Positions 63,474 to 64,000 of a stretch of 64,000 bases of DNA are shown one piece after another. The DNA lies in assembly GCA_041751935.1 (NCBI GenBank), contig JBGSIA010000201.1:1-64000 (forward strand), written 5' to 3'. The translations under genes and the position numbers were made by a program. The notes under the pieces are model-generated. The model made no database searches. It saw nothing but the letters and a program-made list of their open reading frames with translations, and had not been told where the DNA came from. The DNA is from JBBSJZ01 sp041751935 (GTDB lineage: Bacteria; Planctomycetota; Planctomycetia; Pirellulales; Pirellulaceae). Every line of letters begins with the position of its first letter. Position 1 is the first letter of the stretch.

Positions 63474-64000
63474 ATGATCACGAATCAAAATCGCATGGAC
63501 GGGGTACGGTCGGAGATGAACAGAAAAGCAATTCAGCGTTGTCGCAAATACAACTCTCGCAAAACAGATTTTTGCAGATGCTTTGCCATCCGTTATCGAC
63601 ACGCCTTCACAGTTCTTGAACTGTTGGTGACGATTACGATCATCGGAATCTTGCTGGCGGTGCTGCTGCCGGCGATCGGCGCCGCACGTGAGGCGGCTCG
63701 CCGGGTTCAATGCGTCAATCACATGCGTGAGATCGGATTGGCAATTCACAATCACGTCGCCGCCAAGACACACTTGCCAGTCGGTTGGACGTTTGACCCG
63801 AGCGGTTCGTCAGCGTACGGTTGGGCGGTGTCGTTGCTACCGTACTTTGAACAGCCCGAGCTGGCTGGCCAAATCAACATGAGCATGCCGCTGGATCATC
63901 CGCGTCACGGTTTGGCTCAGAGTACTTCGCTGGAATTCATGCTTTGTCCGTCGGATATCGCTCAACCTATGTTTACGCTGTTTGAAGAGGATGAAGAGGG
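63474..64000 (+). CDS. DUF1559 protein with type II pseudopilin-like N-terminus (3' end outside window)
   Basis: Planctomycete DUF1559 (SBP_bac_10) protein, secreted or surface, function unknown; hundreds may occur per genome. The frame runs from ATG 63474 (AAAGGA 5 nt upstream) to the window end with no stop; ATG 63495 and 63516 are in frame. The prepilin-like helix AFTVLELLVTITIIGILLAVLLPAI is at residues about 43-67, with the typical AREAARRVQCVNHMREIGLAIHNH immediately after. Then LPVGWTF, YGWAVSLLPYFEQPEL and FMLCPSD, all standard. The prepilin site lacks the usual Gly before Phe (HAFTVLE), so processing may be unusual. An N-terminal extension of about 40 basic residues precedes the helix. 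Confidence 0.9.
   Translation, partial: MITNQNRMDGVRSEMNRKAIQRCRKYNSRKTDFCRCFAIRYRHAFTVLELLVTITIIGILLAVLLPAIGAAREAARRVQCVNHMREIGLAIHNHVAAKTHLPVGWTFDPSGSSAYGWAVSLLPYFEQPELAGQINMSMPLDHPRHGLAQSTSLEFMLCPSDIAQPMFTLFEEDEE

Overview
The window looks like a chromosomal segment of a marine planctomycete, most likely a Pirellulaceae member close to Rhodopirellula. The signs are lineage-restricted families: a YTV cell-wall-type protein, a BBP7-like outer-membrane barrel, the DUF1592/DUF1552 pair with a c-type haem motif, a DUF1559 pseudopilin-like protein, a giant secreted protein with the N-terminal LESLEGRRLL signal and a dockerin end, an ECF sigma/kinase pair, and many Ser/Thr kinases and pseudokinases. 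No rRNA, tRNA, CRISPR array or transposase was recognised.

Layout. 1-12.0 kb is almost entirely minus strand: rex redox repressor, Ser/Thr kinase, FHA pseudokinase, MscS channel, two unknowns, a zinc-phospholipase-like protein with a DUF4332-like end, glutamate dehydrogenase, a DtxR-type regulator and an S46 dipeptidyl-peptidase. 12.5-18.0 kb (plus) holds three envelope genes (YTV protein, DUF1573 protein, BBP7-like barrel), each followed by a clear terminator. 18.0-23.4 kb (minus) is a glycogen/alpha-glucan operon: glgA, a GalT-like nucleotidylyltransferase and a GH57 glucanotransferase. 23.6-33.7 kb carries a 1096-residue membrane pseudokinase, pdxH, polX, an ECF sigma factor with its LRR receptor kinase, and a TIGR03032-like gene 9 nt before the giant gene. 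33.7-41.1 kb is one 2469-residue secreted protein built from three blocks of exactly seven FG-GAP repeats (three predicted seven-bladed propellers) separated by RTX-like linkers and two Calx-beta domains, ending in a dockerin.

41.1-50.6 kb: a zinc-ribbon membrane protein whose frame extends upstream through two TGA codons placed exactly where the CxxC cysteines of an additional ribbon should be; an SGNH hydrolase; an ABC exporter; an HU-type protein with a small lipoprotein; a hotdog thioesterase; and the DUF1592/DUF1552 pair. 50.7-56.4 kb (minus) is a compact five-gene cluster: two clear paralogous secreted beta-rich proteins plus a more distant third, a lipoprotein secretin and a large Ig-like chaperone-like protein. 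A LuxR/NarL-type response regulator lies upstream, separated by an array of CCTGACAGG-like dyads spaced about three helical turns apart. This cluster is the best candidate for an undescribed surface-structure or export system. 56.9-61.6 kb is an RND efflux operon headed by a marR gene that stops before its DNA-binding domain. The window ends with an orphan PLP decarboxylase and the start of a DUF1559 protein.

All functional calls rest on motif recognition by eye. No database search, structure prediction or codon statistics were run.
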